A DNA stretch of 64,000 bases, taken from positions 894,167-958,166 of the forward strand of contig DAINXV010000001.1 of NCBI GenBank assembly GCA_036749735.1. The letters run 5' to 3'. Both the position numbers and the translations under genes were made by a program. Source of the DNA: Lawsonella sp012842085. GTDB lineage: Bacteria > Actinomycetota > Actinomycetes > Mycobacteriales > Mycobacteriaceae. The notes under the pieces were generated by a model that worked only from the letters and a program-made list of their open reading frames with translations, was not told the origin of the DNA and made no database searches. This document shows, piece by piece, positions 45,466 to 54,206 of this stretch (positions within the stretch are counted from its first letter, which is position 1; each line of letters begins with the position of its first letter).

Positions 45466-46716
45466 TTAGCGTGGGATGCGTTTACAGTCGTTGCGGATCT
45501 TGCCGCCATTCGACATGTGTCCAACCCATTTCATAACGTCCGGAATGTGCATCAACGCAACTTTAACGTGATCTGGGTCGTCCAACTCCATGTATTGAAT
45601 TTGGGTCCCGGCGTTGCAGTAACGTCGCATCACGCGACGCAGCCGTCTGATGGGAGCACCTAGGTCGTTCTTCGAGTTGAAGATAAACATCTTGGTGCCC
45701 TTGCGGGGTGTGCGCTTGTCGAAAAGGAGACTGTTTTCACGCAGCACCTGGAAGACTTTGGGCTCGCTCTTCTCTGTGAACCTTACATTATTAAACAGGC
45801 TAGGCACAGATTCCCCGTTGTAAAGGTGGAGTAGACGGGGAGAGCAGGCATCCCTGTTCTGGATGGCTTTTTCTTTGCCGTGCTTATTGAGGCGGTTGTA
45901 GATGTTGATGCGCTTGGAACCGTATTCACGCTCGAGACCCATCATGGCTGCGTACGCTAGGCCGATAGCGGGGTTGGTCTTATTTCCAAGGATCTTGGCA
46001 TAGAAGGTGAGGTCGGTGGGGATTCCTCCGGCGGCGTAGGCGTTGACCCGCAGTTTCGGAGCATACTTGGGCTGCAGAATGGAGGCCCACAGGGTGACCA
46101 TGCCGCCGCCAGAGTAGCCCGTCATGGCGGACCAGCTCTTTTTCATATTGAACTTGGGGTAGTTCTTGACGGCACGGAGCGCGTCCAGAGCGATATGGCC
46201 AGCCAACTTGTTGGCAGTGTAGCTAGCCTGCATACCTTCGTGGTCAGGAAGGATTACTGCGTAGCCAAAGTGGGCGGCGACGGTGGCGTAGAACATGGTG
46301 AGCGCACTGCGGCCGTTCCACTCTGGGTGGGGGGCGCTGTAGGAATAGGTGGGCTGGCAACCGACCCCAAGGGAGTTAATGAAGTCGTTGATGACGACGA
46401 CATGGCCGTTTGCGCGGAATCCAAGTGGCCGGATAAGCGTGGCCGTGGCGTAGATAGGCTTGTTAAAGGTGTTTCGGGAGGAGAAAAGGAATTGGGTGAC
46501 GGTTCCGCCCGCGGCTAGGGGATGGGGGAAGGTGCGTTCCCGGATAACGCGCCCTTTGGACTTGTTTTTGTACTCGGAGGGAGCAGCCCGGAAGAAAGGA
46601 TCGATGGGCGGAGATGGGTAGAGTGGTTTGGCTTGGGCTGGCGCCGGTGAGATGAGACCCGCCAGTACAGCAATAGTACTCACCAGCGTGAGTACTGTTT
46701 TTGCCATTCTGTTCAT
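45466..46716 (-). CDS. Secreted lipase, LIP family, tandem copy 3
   Basis: 416 aa from the ATG at 46716, which has GAGGTAAGAG upstream; a longer in-frame start exists 13 codons before. Signal peptide NRMAKTVLTLVST through PAQA. DFINSLGVGCQPT, LPDHEGMQASYTANKLAGH, GYSGGG, MMGLEREYGSKRINI, the Asp in SKNDLGAP and His in DPDHVKVAL complete the family pattern. It is the most divergent of the three tandem copies. Its upstream region carries the 13-bp palindrome that is also present before the mycolyltransferase gene. Confidence 0.88.
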   Translation of the reverse strand: MNRMAKTVLTLVSTIAVLAGLISPAPAQAKPLYPSPPIDPFFRAAPSEYKNKSKGRVIRERTFPHPLAAGGTVTQFLFSSRNTFNKPIYATATLIRPLGFRANGHVVVINDFINSLGVGCQPTYSYSAPHPEWNGRSALTMFYATVAAHFGYAVILPDHEGMQASYTANKLAGHIALDALRAVKNYPKFNMKKSWSAMTGYSGGGMVTLWASILQPKYAPKLRVNAYAAGGIPTDLTFYAKILGNKTNPAIGLAYAAMMGLEREYGSKRINIYNRLNKHGKEKAIQNRDACSPRLLHLYNGESVPSLFNNVRFTEKSEPKVFQVLRENSLLFDKRTPRKGTKMFIFNSKNDLGAPIRRLRRVMRRYCNAGTQIQYMELDDPDHVKVALMHIPDVMKWVGHMSNGGKIRNDCKRIPR

Positions 46717-46790
46717 GCTTACTCTCTTACCTCGATTAGTCACCGTGAACACCAATGCTTCAAGTTAGACGAATTTCTCGCCTACCTTAT

Positions 46791-46803
46791 CTAATCACAT
46801 TAG
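46791..46803. promoter_or_regulatory. Palindrome CTAATCACATTAG, shared with mycolyltransferase promoter
   Basis: Perfect 5-bp arms around CAC, 75-87 bases upstream of the lipase start. The identical 13-mer (reverse complement CTAATGTGATTAG) occurs at 62713-62725. GTAAC repeats flank it. A candidate shared operator. Confidence 0.45.
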
Positions 46804-47158
46804 TCACACAAGTAACACTAATAACAACAGTAACTTTTTAAATTTGTGGAAAAAGTAGCCAAATAATAGCTCTCTCCAGCATTTTTAAAAAATACTGCCA
46901 TTTTTTTTGAAGTTGTCTACTAATTGCCGTGTAGCGCCTTCGCAGAAAGTGGCCCGGTCTGCACAGTGTTTCGGCACTCGTGCTGTTGCGGCCACTTTTA
47001 CAGGTGCAATACAAATGAGGCCGGAAGTGGCCTCACAATATTTAATAGCTCTCGGAGAACAAAGTGTTACATCTGTCCAAGAACATTTTTCGGCGAGCTA
47101 CTTCCCTCCAATAGACATCTAGTGGTGCCGCTCTGACATACTCTCCATTAAGCTAAGG

Positions 47159-47175
47159 GTGACCCTGGTGGTCAC
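47159..47175. promoter_or_regulatory. Inverted repeat upstream of glf
   Basis: GTGACC-CTGGT-GGTCAC, followed immediately by a second overlapping palindrome GGTCACATGACC (47170-47181), about 50 bases before the glf start. It could be an operator or a leader structure; no regulator is known to me. Confidence 0.35.
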
Positions 47176-47227
47176 ATGACCAAGGAACACCCAAAAACGG
47201 AACACCATAAATAGAAGGCATTAGGTT

Positions 47228-48436
47228 ATGACCTCGTCTCCATACGACCTCATTGTTGTGGGATCTGGCTTCTTCGGACTCACTGTCGCCGAGCGCGCCG
47301 CTTCCCAACTAGATAAAAATGTCCTCGTCGTCGAAAAACGCTCCCACATTGGTGGCAACGCTTACTCCGAGCCGGAACCAGAAACCGGCATCGAGGTTCA
47401 CAAATATGGAGCCCACCTTTTCCACACCTCTAATAAAAAGGTGTGGGACTACGTCAACCAATTCACCGACTTCACCGACTACCAGCACCGCGTCTTCGCC
47501 ATGCACGACGGCAAGGCCTACCAGTTCCCCATGGGACTAGGCCTCATCTGCGAATTCTTCGGCAAATACTACAGCCCCGAAGAAGCCAAGAAACTTATCG
47601 CGGAACAGGCCTCCGAGGTGGAGACGGAAGACGCCACCAACCTGGAAGAAAAGGCCATCTCCCTGATTGGCCGTCCCCTCTACGAAGCATTCGTCCGCGA
47701 CTACACCGCCAAGCAGTGGCAGACGGATCCCAAAAACCTTCCCGCCTCCAACATCACCCGCCTGCCGGTGCGCTACACCTTCAACAACCGCTACTTCCGC
47801 GACAAATACGAAGGTCTCCCCGTCGACGGATACGCCGCCTGGCTGCGCGCTATGATCCACCACGACAACATCTCCGTCAAGATCGACACCGACTGGTTTG
47901 ATGTGCGCGACGAGATCATGGAGAAAAACCCGGACGCCGTCGTCGTCTACACCGGCCCCATCGATCGCTACTTCGACTACGCGGCCGGCCGTCTGGGATG
48001 GCGCACCCTCGACTTCGAACAGGAAGTCCTCAACATTGGCGACTTCCAGGGCACATCCGTCATGAACTACAACGACGCGGACGTTCCCTACACCCGTATC
48101 CACGAATTCCGTCACTTCCACCCGGAGCGCAAACACAGCTACCCGAAGGACAAGACGGTCATCGTGAAGGAGTACAGCCGTTTCGCTGAGGAGGGTGACG
48201 AGCCCTACTACCCGATTAACACTCCGGAAGACCGCGAAACCCTGGAGCAGTACCGACAGATGGAAGCCAAAGAAACCGCCGACAATAAGGTGCTTTTCGG
48301 TGGCCGACTCGGTACCTACCAGTACTTGGACATGCACATGGCCATCGCCTCCGCCCTCAACATGTACGACAACATTTTGGTGCCGTACTGGACGGAAGGC
48401 GCGGAACTGCACCCGCTGAAGGGCAGCTCCAAATAA
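47228..48436 (+). CDS. glf: UDP-galactopyranose mutase
   Basis: 402 aa, the usual size. FAD-binding VVGSGFFGLTVAERAA, EKRSHIGGNAYSE, KYGAHLFHTSNKKVW, DYTAKQWQTDPKNLP and the C-terminal FGGRLGTYQYLDMHMAIASAL are diagnostic of the flavoenzyme. It interconverts UDP-galactopyranose and UDP-galactofuranose, the precursor of the arabinogalactan galactan. It heads the conserved envelope cluster, 49 bases before the galactofuranosyltransferase gene, as in Mycobacterium (Rv3809c-Rv3808c). Confidence 0.96.
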   Translation: MTSSPYDLIVVGSGFFGLTVAERAASQLDKNVLVVEKRSHIGGNAYSEPEPETGIEVHKYGAHLFHTSNKKVWDYVNQFTDFTDYQHRVFAMHDGKAYQFPMGLGLICEFFGKYYSPEEAKKLIAEQASEVETEDATNLEEKAISLIGRPLYEAFVRDYTAKQWQTDPKNLPASNITRLPVRYTFNNRYFRDKYEGLPVDGYAAWLRAMIHHDNISVKIDTDWFDVRDEIMEKNPDAVVVYTGPIDRYFDYAAGRLGWRTLDFEQEVLNIGDFQGTSVMNYNDADVPYTRIHEFRHFHPERKHSYPKDKTVIVKEYSRFAEEGDEPYYPINTPEDRETLEQYRQMEAKETADNKVLFGGRLGTYQYLDMHMAIASALNMYDNILVPYWTEGAELHPLKGSSK

Positions 48437-48485
48437 TTCCAACTAGCGACCCAGCTACAACCACATAGGGAAGGCCCCGACTACT

Positions 48486-50603
48486 GTGACTACCGCCGAA
48501 AACGCCGACACCGGAACCACCACCTCGAGCGGACAACCAGCCTCCAGCTCGGAGGTTTTGGCGCAAATGGAACCGCCCCGCGAGCGTCTCGCCCGCATTA
48601 TTTTCCCGCGCCCCGGTGAACCCCTTGACGTGCGCAGCCTCTACATGGTGGAAGCGGACACCAACCCACGGCGCTGCCATGCGCCCAGCCGCACCAGCCT
48701 CTCCATTCCCGCCGACTCGGAGGTCAGCTTCGAAACCTACTTCAACGGTTTCCCCGCCTCCTACTGGCGGCGCTGGACCACCCTCGACCGGGTTGTGCTG
48801 CGTCTGCATTTGCGTGGTGCCGGCCGGGTGGACACTTATCGGTCCAAGATCGACGGTTCCCGCATCGGCATCAGCGGCGCACCCTTCGGCACCGACCAGG
48901 TACTTGGCAACGATCCCGCCACCAGTGCCAGCTCCGTCACCCGCTTAGAAGATGGCACCAGCCTGGTGGAACTTGTCATGGAGCTGGGTCCCTTCGAGGA
49001 TGGCGGCTGGATGTGGTTCGACATTACCGCCGACACTGCGGTGGATGTCCTGGCCGGTGGCTGGTATGCGCCGGGCTTGGCGCCCGCCACCATCACCGTC
49101 CCGGATGAGGACTCCCCCGTGGGTGAAACCGAGATCGACAACTCCAACCGAGTTGTGATCGGTATTCCTACCTTCAACCGCCCCAATGATGCTGTCGCAG
49201 CCCTGCAGGCACTGGCCTCCGATCCGGAAGTGGACCAGGTTATTGAGGCTGTCCTCATGCCAGACCAGGGCAACAAGAAAGTTGTCGACCATCCCGAGTT
49301 TGAGGAGGCGGCCGCCCACTTCGGACCGCGTTACCGCCGCTTCGAGCAAGGCAACCTGGGTGGGTCCGGCGGCTACTCGCGCATCATGTACGAGGCCCGC
49401 CAAGACACCACTGCGCCGTTCATTCTCTACATGGATGACGATATTGCGATTGAGCCGGACAGCATTCTCCGTGCCGTCGCCTTTGCCCGCTTCACCAAGA
49501 AGCCCACACTGGTGGGCGGCCAGATGCTCAACCTGCAAGAACGCAGCCACCTGCACTCCATGGGCGAGGTTGTGAACCGCAGCGACTTCATGTGGACCTC
49601 CGCCCCGCGCGTGCACTACGACCACGACTTTGCGCAGTACCCGCTGTCGGTGGCACGGGAGCACCGGGAGGAGGACGGCGATCCCCGCTGGAAAGAAACC
49701 GAGGATCTGCACCGCCGCATCGATGTGGACTATAACGGCTGGTGGATGTGCCTCATTCCGCGCTACGTGGCCGACACTATTGGCCAGCCGCTCCCGCTTT
49801 TCATCAAGTGGGATGACGCCGAATATGGTTTGCGTGCCGGCAAAGCCGGATTTCCCACCGTCACCATGCCGGGTATCGCCATCTGGCATATGGCGTGGTC
49901 GGATAAGGACGATGCCATCGACTGGCAGGCCTACTTCCATCTGCGCAACCGGTTGGTGGTCGCGGCGCTCACCTTGCCGGAGGATGCCCCCATAAAAGGG
50001 CTGCTGGCGTCCATGGCGAAAGCCGTCATCAAACACACCCTCTGCTTGGAGTACAGCACCGTCGCGATCCAGATCGAGGCGATTAAGGATTTCTTGCGGG
50101 GACCGGAAGCCCTCTACGAGTTGCTGCCCACCGCGCTGCCGAAAGTGAACCAGATGCGGAAACAGTTCCCGGATGCGGTGGTCCTCCACTCCGCCACCGA
50201 ACTGCCGGCCGCATCCGGTGGCCCGGGCGGCATTACTGATGAGCCCAAGCACCCCGTAAAGAAAGTGCTGGCACTGGCAAAAGGCCTGGTCCACTCGCTG
50301 AAACCGGCGAACGAGGAACACCATGAGCGGCCGCAGATGAACCTGCCACCCATCGACGCCCGCTGGTATTCGCTCTCCCGGCTGGATGGCGCCACCGTCA
50401 CCACCGCCGATGGCCGGGGAGTGGTGTACCGCAAGCGCGACCTCGACAAGGCGAAGCAGCTGGTGACGGACTCTTTCGCCATGCACAAGAAGCTGCGGGA
50501 GGCGTGGCCGGAGATGCAACGCCGCTACCGGGCAGCCCATCCGGAGCTCACCAGCCTGGATTATTGGACCTGCGTGTTCTATCCGCCGCTGAATGAGGAC
50601 TAG
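48486..50603 (+). CDS. glfT2: Galactofuranosyltransferase GlfT2
   Basis: 705 aa from GTG, somewhat longer than M. tuberculosis GlfT2 (637 aa). It has an N-terminal beta-sandwich-like region (~1-210), then a GT2 (GT-A) domain beginning VVIGIPTFNRPNDAV, with QGNLGGSGGYSR, the metal-binding triad YMDDDIAIEP (Asp317-319) and KWDDAEYGLRAGKAGF, and a helical C-terminus. It polymerises alternating beta-1,5/1,6 galactofuranose units of the cell-wall galactan from the cytoplasmic face. The context (glf upstream, PAP2 phosphatase downstream) matches the mycobacterial order. Confidence 0.95.
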   Translation: MTTAENADTGTTTSSGQPASSSEVLAQMEPPRERLARIIFPRPGEPLDVRSLYMVEADTNPRRCHAPSRTSLSIPADSEVSFETYFNGFPASYWRRWTTLDRVVLRLHLRGAGRVDTYRSKIDGSRIGISGAPFGTDQVLGNDPATSASSVTRLEDGTSLVELVMELGPFEDGGWMWFDITADTAVDVLAGGWYAPGLAPATITVPDEDSPVGETEIDNSNRVVIGIPTFNRPNDAVAALQALASDPEVDQVIEAVLMPDQGNKKVVDHPEFEEAAAHFGPRYRRFEQGNLGGSGGYSRIMYEARQDTTAPFILYMDDDIAIEPDSILRAVAFARFTKKPTLVGGQMLNLQERSHLHSMGEVVNRSDFMWTSAPRVHYDHDFAQYPLSVAREHREEDGDPRWKETEDLHRRIDVDYNGWWMCLIPRYVADTIGQPLPLFIKWDDAEYGLRAGKAGFPTVTMPGIAIWHMAWSDKDDAIDWQAYFHLRNRLVVAALTLPEDAPIKGLLASMAKAVIKHTLCLEYSTVAIQIEAIKDFLRGPEALYELLPTALPKVNQMRKQFPDAVVLHSATELPAASGGPGGITDEPKHPVKKVLALAKGLVHSLKPANEEHHERPQMNLPPIDARWYSLSRLDGATVTTADGRGVVYRKRDLDKAKQLVTDSFAMHKKLREAWPEMQRRYRAAHPELTSLDYWTCVFYPPLNED

Positions 50604-50707
50604 CTGGCACCCCTGCCGCTGGGAAGATTTTTAAAAATCACTAGAATCTGCGGTGCCAACCAAATTCGCGCAATAACATCAGACAAACCATCAAACAGAG
50701 GTAAACC

Positions 50708-50908
50708 GTGAGCAAGAATTCGGGGAAAGATACATCTCAACCCGATAATCAAGATTTCCACTGGGTGGATGCCCACACCGGGGCGAGCGATATTCGCCCC
50801 AATCTGGGGTCTGCCGCTGGCCGCCGCCCTAGGAAGCGTTTCCCGTGGTGGAAGGTTCGCCAAAAGTGGGAAAATCTGAAAGACGGTATCAACAACTTTG
50901 GGAGCTAG
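50708..50908 (+). CDS. Small basic protein of unknown function
   Basis: 66 aa, GTG start with AGAGGTAAACC upstream. Polar N-terminal half, then a basic stretch (GRRPRKRFPWWKVRQKW) with an aromatic cluster. No TM helix or signal peptide. It sits between GlfT2 and the PAP2 phosphatase, only 4 bases before the latter, so it is part of the operon. It is not recognised; the ribosome site, spacing and coding-like composition support it as a real gene. Confidence 0.6.
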   Translation: MSKNSGKDTSQPDNQDFHWVDAHTGASDIRPNLGSAAGRRPRKRFPWWKVRQKWENLKDGINNFGS

Positions 50909-50912
50909 CCCG

Positions 50913-51461
50913 GTGCTGACCACAGAAGAGCAGATTCTGCACGATATTCAAGAGGCTTTGCGCCCCTACCCGTGGACGGTGAAGGCCGCCCAAAAACTCT
51001 CCTTCTTCGGGGAACACTCCTGGGGCTGGGTGGCGCTGTCGGCCGCCGGCTATTTTGCGCAACCCAAGAAGAAGGAAGGGTGGCTCTTGACGGGGCTGGC
51101 CGCCTTCGGGGCACATGCTGCTTCCGTCATCATTAAACGCATTGTGCGGCGCCCGCGGCCCAACAACCCAGCCATTGATGTGAATGTGAAGACCCCCAGC
51201 CAGTTGAGCTTCCCGTCTTCCCACTCCACCTCCACGACTGCGTGGGCGGCCGGTGCCGCAACGGTTTTGCGGAACCCGGCACCGCTTCTCCTGGCGCCCA
51301 TCATGATGTTTTCCCGCATGTTGGCTGGTGTGCATTACCCCACAGATGTGACCGCTGGAGCGGTCCTGGGCGGCGCATCAAGCATATTTATGCATAAGAT
51401 AGGGAAGAAAGTTCTGGACCAGTGTCGTCAGAACGTGCCCCTACTCAACAAACTTTCCTAA
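50913..51461 (+). CDS. PAP2 phosphatase, DPPR-pathway (Rv3807c-like)
   Basis: 182 aa from GTG at 50913 (GGGAG upstream); a TTG five codons earlier is the alternative. The membrane PAP2 motifs are KRIVRRPRP (KxxxxxxRP), SFPSSHS and SRMLAGVHYPTDV, with hydrophobic helices between. In Mycobacterium the gene between glfT2 and ubiA (Rv3807c) is proposed to dephosphorylate decaprenylphosphoryl-5-phosphoribose on the way to decaprenylphosphoryl-arabinose. Position and size agree here, although ubiA itself has moved 10 kb downstream. Confidence 0.85.
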   Translation: MLTTEEQILHDIQEALRPYPWTVKAAQKLSFFGEHSWGWVALSAAGYFAQPKKKEGWLLTGLAAFGAHAASVIIKRIVRRPRPNNPAIDVNVKTPSQLSFPSSHSTSTTAWAAGAATVLRNPAPLLLAPIMMFSRMLAGVHYPTDVTAGAVLGGASSIFMHKIGKKVLDQCRQNVPLLNKLS

Positions 51462-51489
51462 AAGCCTTCAAAGTTCCGAGGACAAGAAA

Positions 51490-51951
51490 ATGAAGAAGAA
51501 TCCCTTTGCTCGCATCGCTGCCATCAGCATGGCGGCTCTCCTCTCTGTTGGGCTGGTTGGCTGTGGCGACAATGGTGAAGACGAAGTCGTCACCGTAACC
51601 TCCGTTACCAACACCACCGTCAACGCCCCTGATAAGGCAGGCCCGGACCTTACTGACAACGAGATCAATCCTGACAACCCGGATTTCTCCAACCTTTCCA
51701 TGGACGGCACCAGCAGCCCCGAGGCCAAGCGGTTCCTGAAAGCGGTCCAAAAGGACGGCCTGAAAACCGACAATATGGAATCCGCAATTGTTGGAATGGG
51801 CTACATGGTCTGTTATGCAGATCGCGCTCCGGACGAGAGTGCAGATGTGGAAGATGCCATGGCGCAGACTATTGCAACCGTCCAGCCAAAAGCGAATAAA
51901 GCCAAGGTAAAGAAGGTTGTGCGCAAGGCCGCCAAGAAGCACCTCTGCTAA
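51490..51951 (+). CDS. DUF732-like lipoprotein
   Basis: 153 aa, good ribosome site (GAGGACA). Signal sequence with lipobox LVGC near residues 22-25, so membrane-anchored outside. An acidic/Thr-rich linker is followed by a helical domain: AKRFLKAVQKDG, a central GMGYMVCYAD and a terminal Cys (KKHLC). This Cys-to-Cys pattern resembles the small DUF732 domain of actinobacterial secreted proteins. No function is known. It is 28 bases after the phosphatase and probably co-transcribed. Confidence 0.7.
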   Translation: MKKNPFARIAAISMAALLSVGLVGCGDNGEDEVVTVTSVTNTTVNAPDKAGPDLTDNEINPDNPDFSNLSMDGTSSPEAKRFLKAVQKDGLKTDNMESAIVGMGYMVCYADRAPDESADVEDAMAQTIATVQPKANKAKVKKVVRKAAKKHLC

Positions 51952-52140
51952 AGATCTCCACTTAAGAATTTAGGTATTTCTACAAAAAAATTATATTGGG
52001 ATGTAACACTCTGTTGACGTTGTACGATAGTCACAGTGATGTCCCCGTCTGCCTATGTCGTAAGCCCGTAGGATCAGGTGGATGTCCTTCTGTGTGAGAA
52101 GACACAGAAATTATTTTGCGCAAAATATGGAAGGCAAAGG

Positions 52141-54063
52141 ATGTCCTTTAACGTAGAAGCCCTTTTCGAGAAACCTACCGTTGATCTTTCTCAAGTAACC
52201 ACCTACATGGATATTGCGGAGCAGCGCCTCGCAGAAATCGAAGCTGGTGAAAAAGAGGACTACGTTATCTACCGGTTCTTCGACTACCTAAACGACCCCG
52301 ACGGAGCTTGGGAAAATCCCCAAACCCTCACCTGGGTCAGCCTGATCAAGCGAGCCAAGGCAATCGGTGCCCGCCTGCAGCAGATTTCTGACCCCGGCGA
52401 CCGTGTCGTCATTATGATGCCGCAGAACATCGACTTCGTATCTGCCTTCGTTTCCTGCCTCTACTCGGGACGTATTGTTGTTCCGGCCTTCAGCCCTACC
52501 GAGCCTGCCCACGCCGGCTACCTGGAAGCGGTGCTGAACGATGCCCTCCCCAAGGTCATTATCACCAACGTGAAAGTGGCCCGCGAGATCCGCAAATTCC
52601 TGAAATCCGTCGACGTCAAACAGAAGCCTCGCGTGCTTGCGGTGGAAGGCGTGGAAGACAGCATGGGGCAGTACTGGACGCGCCCCGAGATTAGCCCGGA
52701 CGACGTAGCCTACCTGCAGTACTCCTCCGGCTCCACCCGTCGCCCCACCGCCGCGAAGATCACCCAGCGCGGTGCCTTGCTCAACGTGCTCCAGATTATG
52801 CGCAGTCTGGGAGTGCGTCCCCGCACCCGTGCCGTCAACTGGATTCCGATCTTCCACGCCATGTCCCTGGCTTACCTTTTCGCCCCGCCGATCACCTACG
52901 TGTGCCTGGACATGATGGAGCCGGCCGCTATGCTGCAGCAGCCCTCCCGCTGGGTGCGCTCCTGGGAGGCTATTGACGGCGAAGACGTTTTCTCCTCCGG
53001 TCCCGACTTCTCCTTCGGTTTCGTGGCAGCCCGCGCCAAACCCGAAGAGGGCGAAGAACTGGACCTGTCCAACCTGATCGCCCTCATGAACGGATCCGAA
53101 TCCGTCACCCAGGGCACGGTTGACTTCTTCAACTCCACTTTCATGCCCTACGGCATGGGCCCCAACGTGCTGCGCCCCGCCTACGGCATGTCCGAAGCCA
53201 CCTGCTGTGCCGCCACCCCCGGCGAAGGTGTCCCCACCTATATCGCAAAGGTGGATGGTAAGGCCCTCTCCGAGGGGCGCTTCGTAGAGGTAGCGGATGA
53301 CGATGCTGATGCTGGCCTGCCCCAGGTTGGTGTCGGTGGCCCGATGGTGGGCGAGTGGGCCGTCATTGTGGAAAACGAACTCGACGAGAATGAAGAGTTC
53401 ACCGGCCGCGGAAAAGAAGTCCCGGACGGCACTGTGGGAGAAATCTGGTTGGCCGGCCCCAACATTGCGGACGGCTACTGGGGTCTCGACGAAGAATCCA
53501 AGAAAACCTTCGGCAACGTGTTGAGCGAAATCCAGCCCGATGACGTCACCCACACCATCCACGACGGCGAACGTGTCCCGGAAGGAACCACCTGGCTCCG
53601 CACTGGAGACTTGGGCGCCTACCACAAGGGACAGATTTTCATTACCGGCCGCTTGAAGGACCTCATTATTATCGACGGACGCAACCACGTGTCCACCGAC
53701 ATTGAGTCCACCTTCAATATTGCGGCTGACGGCAAATTCGAGCAGGGAACCATTGCCGCCTTCTCGGTAGCAGCCAAGGATGTTTTGGACTCCGCAGAGG
53801 AACGCACCGGCCGCAAACTCGCCGATGACGCCAAGGGTGAACACCTGGTGATTGTGGCGGAAGAAAACCCGGAGCAACCCATTGAGGACTACCACAAACT
53901 CTTGGGTGACATCCGAACGCTGATTGCCCGCCGCCACGGTGTGCAGTTGGCCGATATGCGGATTGTGGCCAAGGAAGCCATCCCCCGGACGGCCACCGGC
54001 AAGTTGAAGCGTTCCGAGTGTTCTCGCCTCTACCGGGCAGACCAGCTGGAGGCTCATTTCTAG
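52141..54063 (+). CDS. FadD32-like fatty-acyl-AMP ligase, copy 3
   Basis: 640 aa from the ATG at 52141, with AAGGCAAAGG upstream (the longer frame has none). Motifs YSSGSTRRPTAAK, WIPIFHAMSL, YGMSEATCC, WLRTGDLG, GRLKDLIIIDGRNH and PRTATGKLKR. It pairs with copy 4 by sequence (both have QRLAEIEAGEKEDYVIYRFF-like N-termini and IALMNGSESVTQGTVD). In Mycobacteriales the FAAL next to pks13 activates the meromycolic acid and loads it on the N-terminal ACP of Pks13. Having two ligases here is unusual. Confidence 0.9.
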   Translation: MSFNVEALFEKPTVDLSQVTTYMDIAEQRLAEIEAGEKEDYVIYRFFDYLNDPDGAWENPQTLTWVSLIKRAKAIGARLQQISDPGDRVVIMMPQNIDFVSAFVSCLYSGRIVVPAFSPTEPAHAGYLEAVLNDALPKVIITNVKVAREIRKFLKSVDVKQKPRVLAVEGVEDSMGQYWTRPEISPDDVAYLQYSSGSTRRPTAAKITQRGALLNVLQIMRSLGVRPRTRAVNWIPIFHAMSLAYLFAPPITYVCLDMMEPAAMLQQPSRWVRSWEAIDGEDVFSSGPDFSFGFVAARAKPEEGEELDLSNLIALMNGSESVTQGTVDFFNSTFMPYGMGPNVLRPAYGMSEATCCAATPGEGVPTYIAKVDGKALSEGRFVEVADDDADAGLPQVGVGGPMVGEWAVIVENELDENEEFTGRGKEVPDGTVGEIWLAGPNIADGYWGLDEESKKTFGNVLSEIQPDDVTHTIHDGERVPEGTTWLRTGDLGAYHKGQIFITGRLKDLIIIDGRNHVSTDIESTFNIAADGKFEQGTIAAFSVAAKDVLDSAEERTGRKLADDAKGEHLVIVAEENPEQPIEDYHKLLGDIRTLIARRHGVQLADMRIVAKEAIPRTATGKLKRSECSRLYRADQLEAHF

Positions 54064-54130
54064 TTCCGGGAACCGCCAGTTTTAGTTCCTCCATACCCCG
54101 GGTTCACCCCCGTGGAGTGTCACACATGTA

Positions 54131-54147
54131 ACGGAAAACTATTCCGT
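54131..54147. promoter_or_regulatory. Inverted repeat upstream of FadD32 copy 4
   Basis: ACGGAA-AACTA-TTCCGT, perfect 6-bp arms, 60 bases upstream of the GTG start. A candidate operator or a chance repeat. Confidence 0.35.
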
Positions 54148-54206
54148 GTCGATGATCCTAATGACATATTTTGCATCCCATGTGTGACCAAATCGGAAGG
54201 AACCCA

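Larger units (their letters stand above)
46717..47227. other. Gene-free intergenic region between lipase and glf
   Basis: A 511-bp divergent region, AT-rich near the lipase. It holds a palindrome (46791-46803), GTAAC repeats (46812-46816, 46830-46834) and, near glf, the inverted repeat at 47159-47175. A 71-codon open frame at 46907-47122 has no ribosome site or recognisable motif and is probably chance. Promoters of both flanking genes must lie here, but I cannot place them firmly. Confidence 0.6.

Noticed and set aside
45280..45663. Open frame of 127 codons on the plus strand beside the tandem lipases
   Set aside because: Overlaps the 3' end of a well-supported minus-strand lipase; composition not coding-like.
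46907..47122. 71-codon open frame in the lipase-glf gap
   Set aside because: No ribosome binding site, non-ATG start, no recognisable motif, and AT-rich regulatory-like sequence; probably chance.
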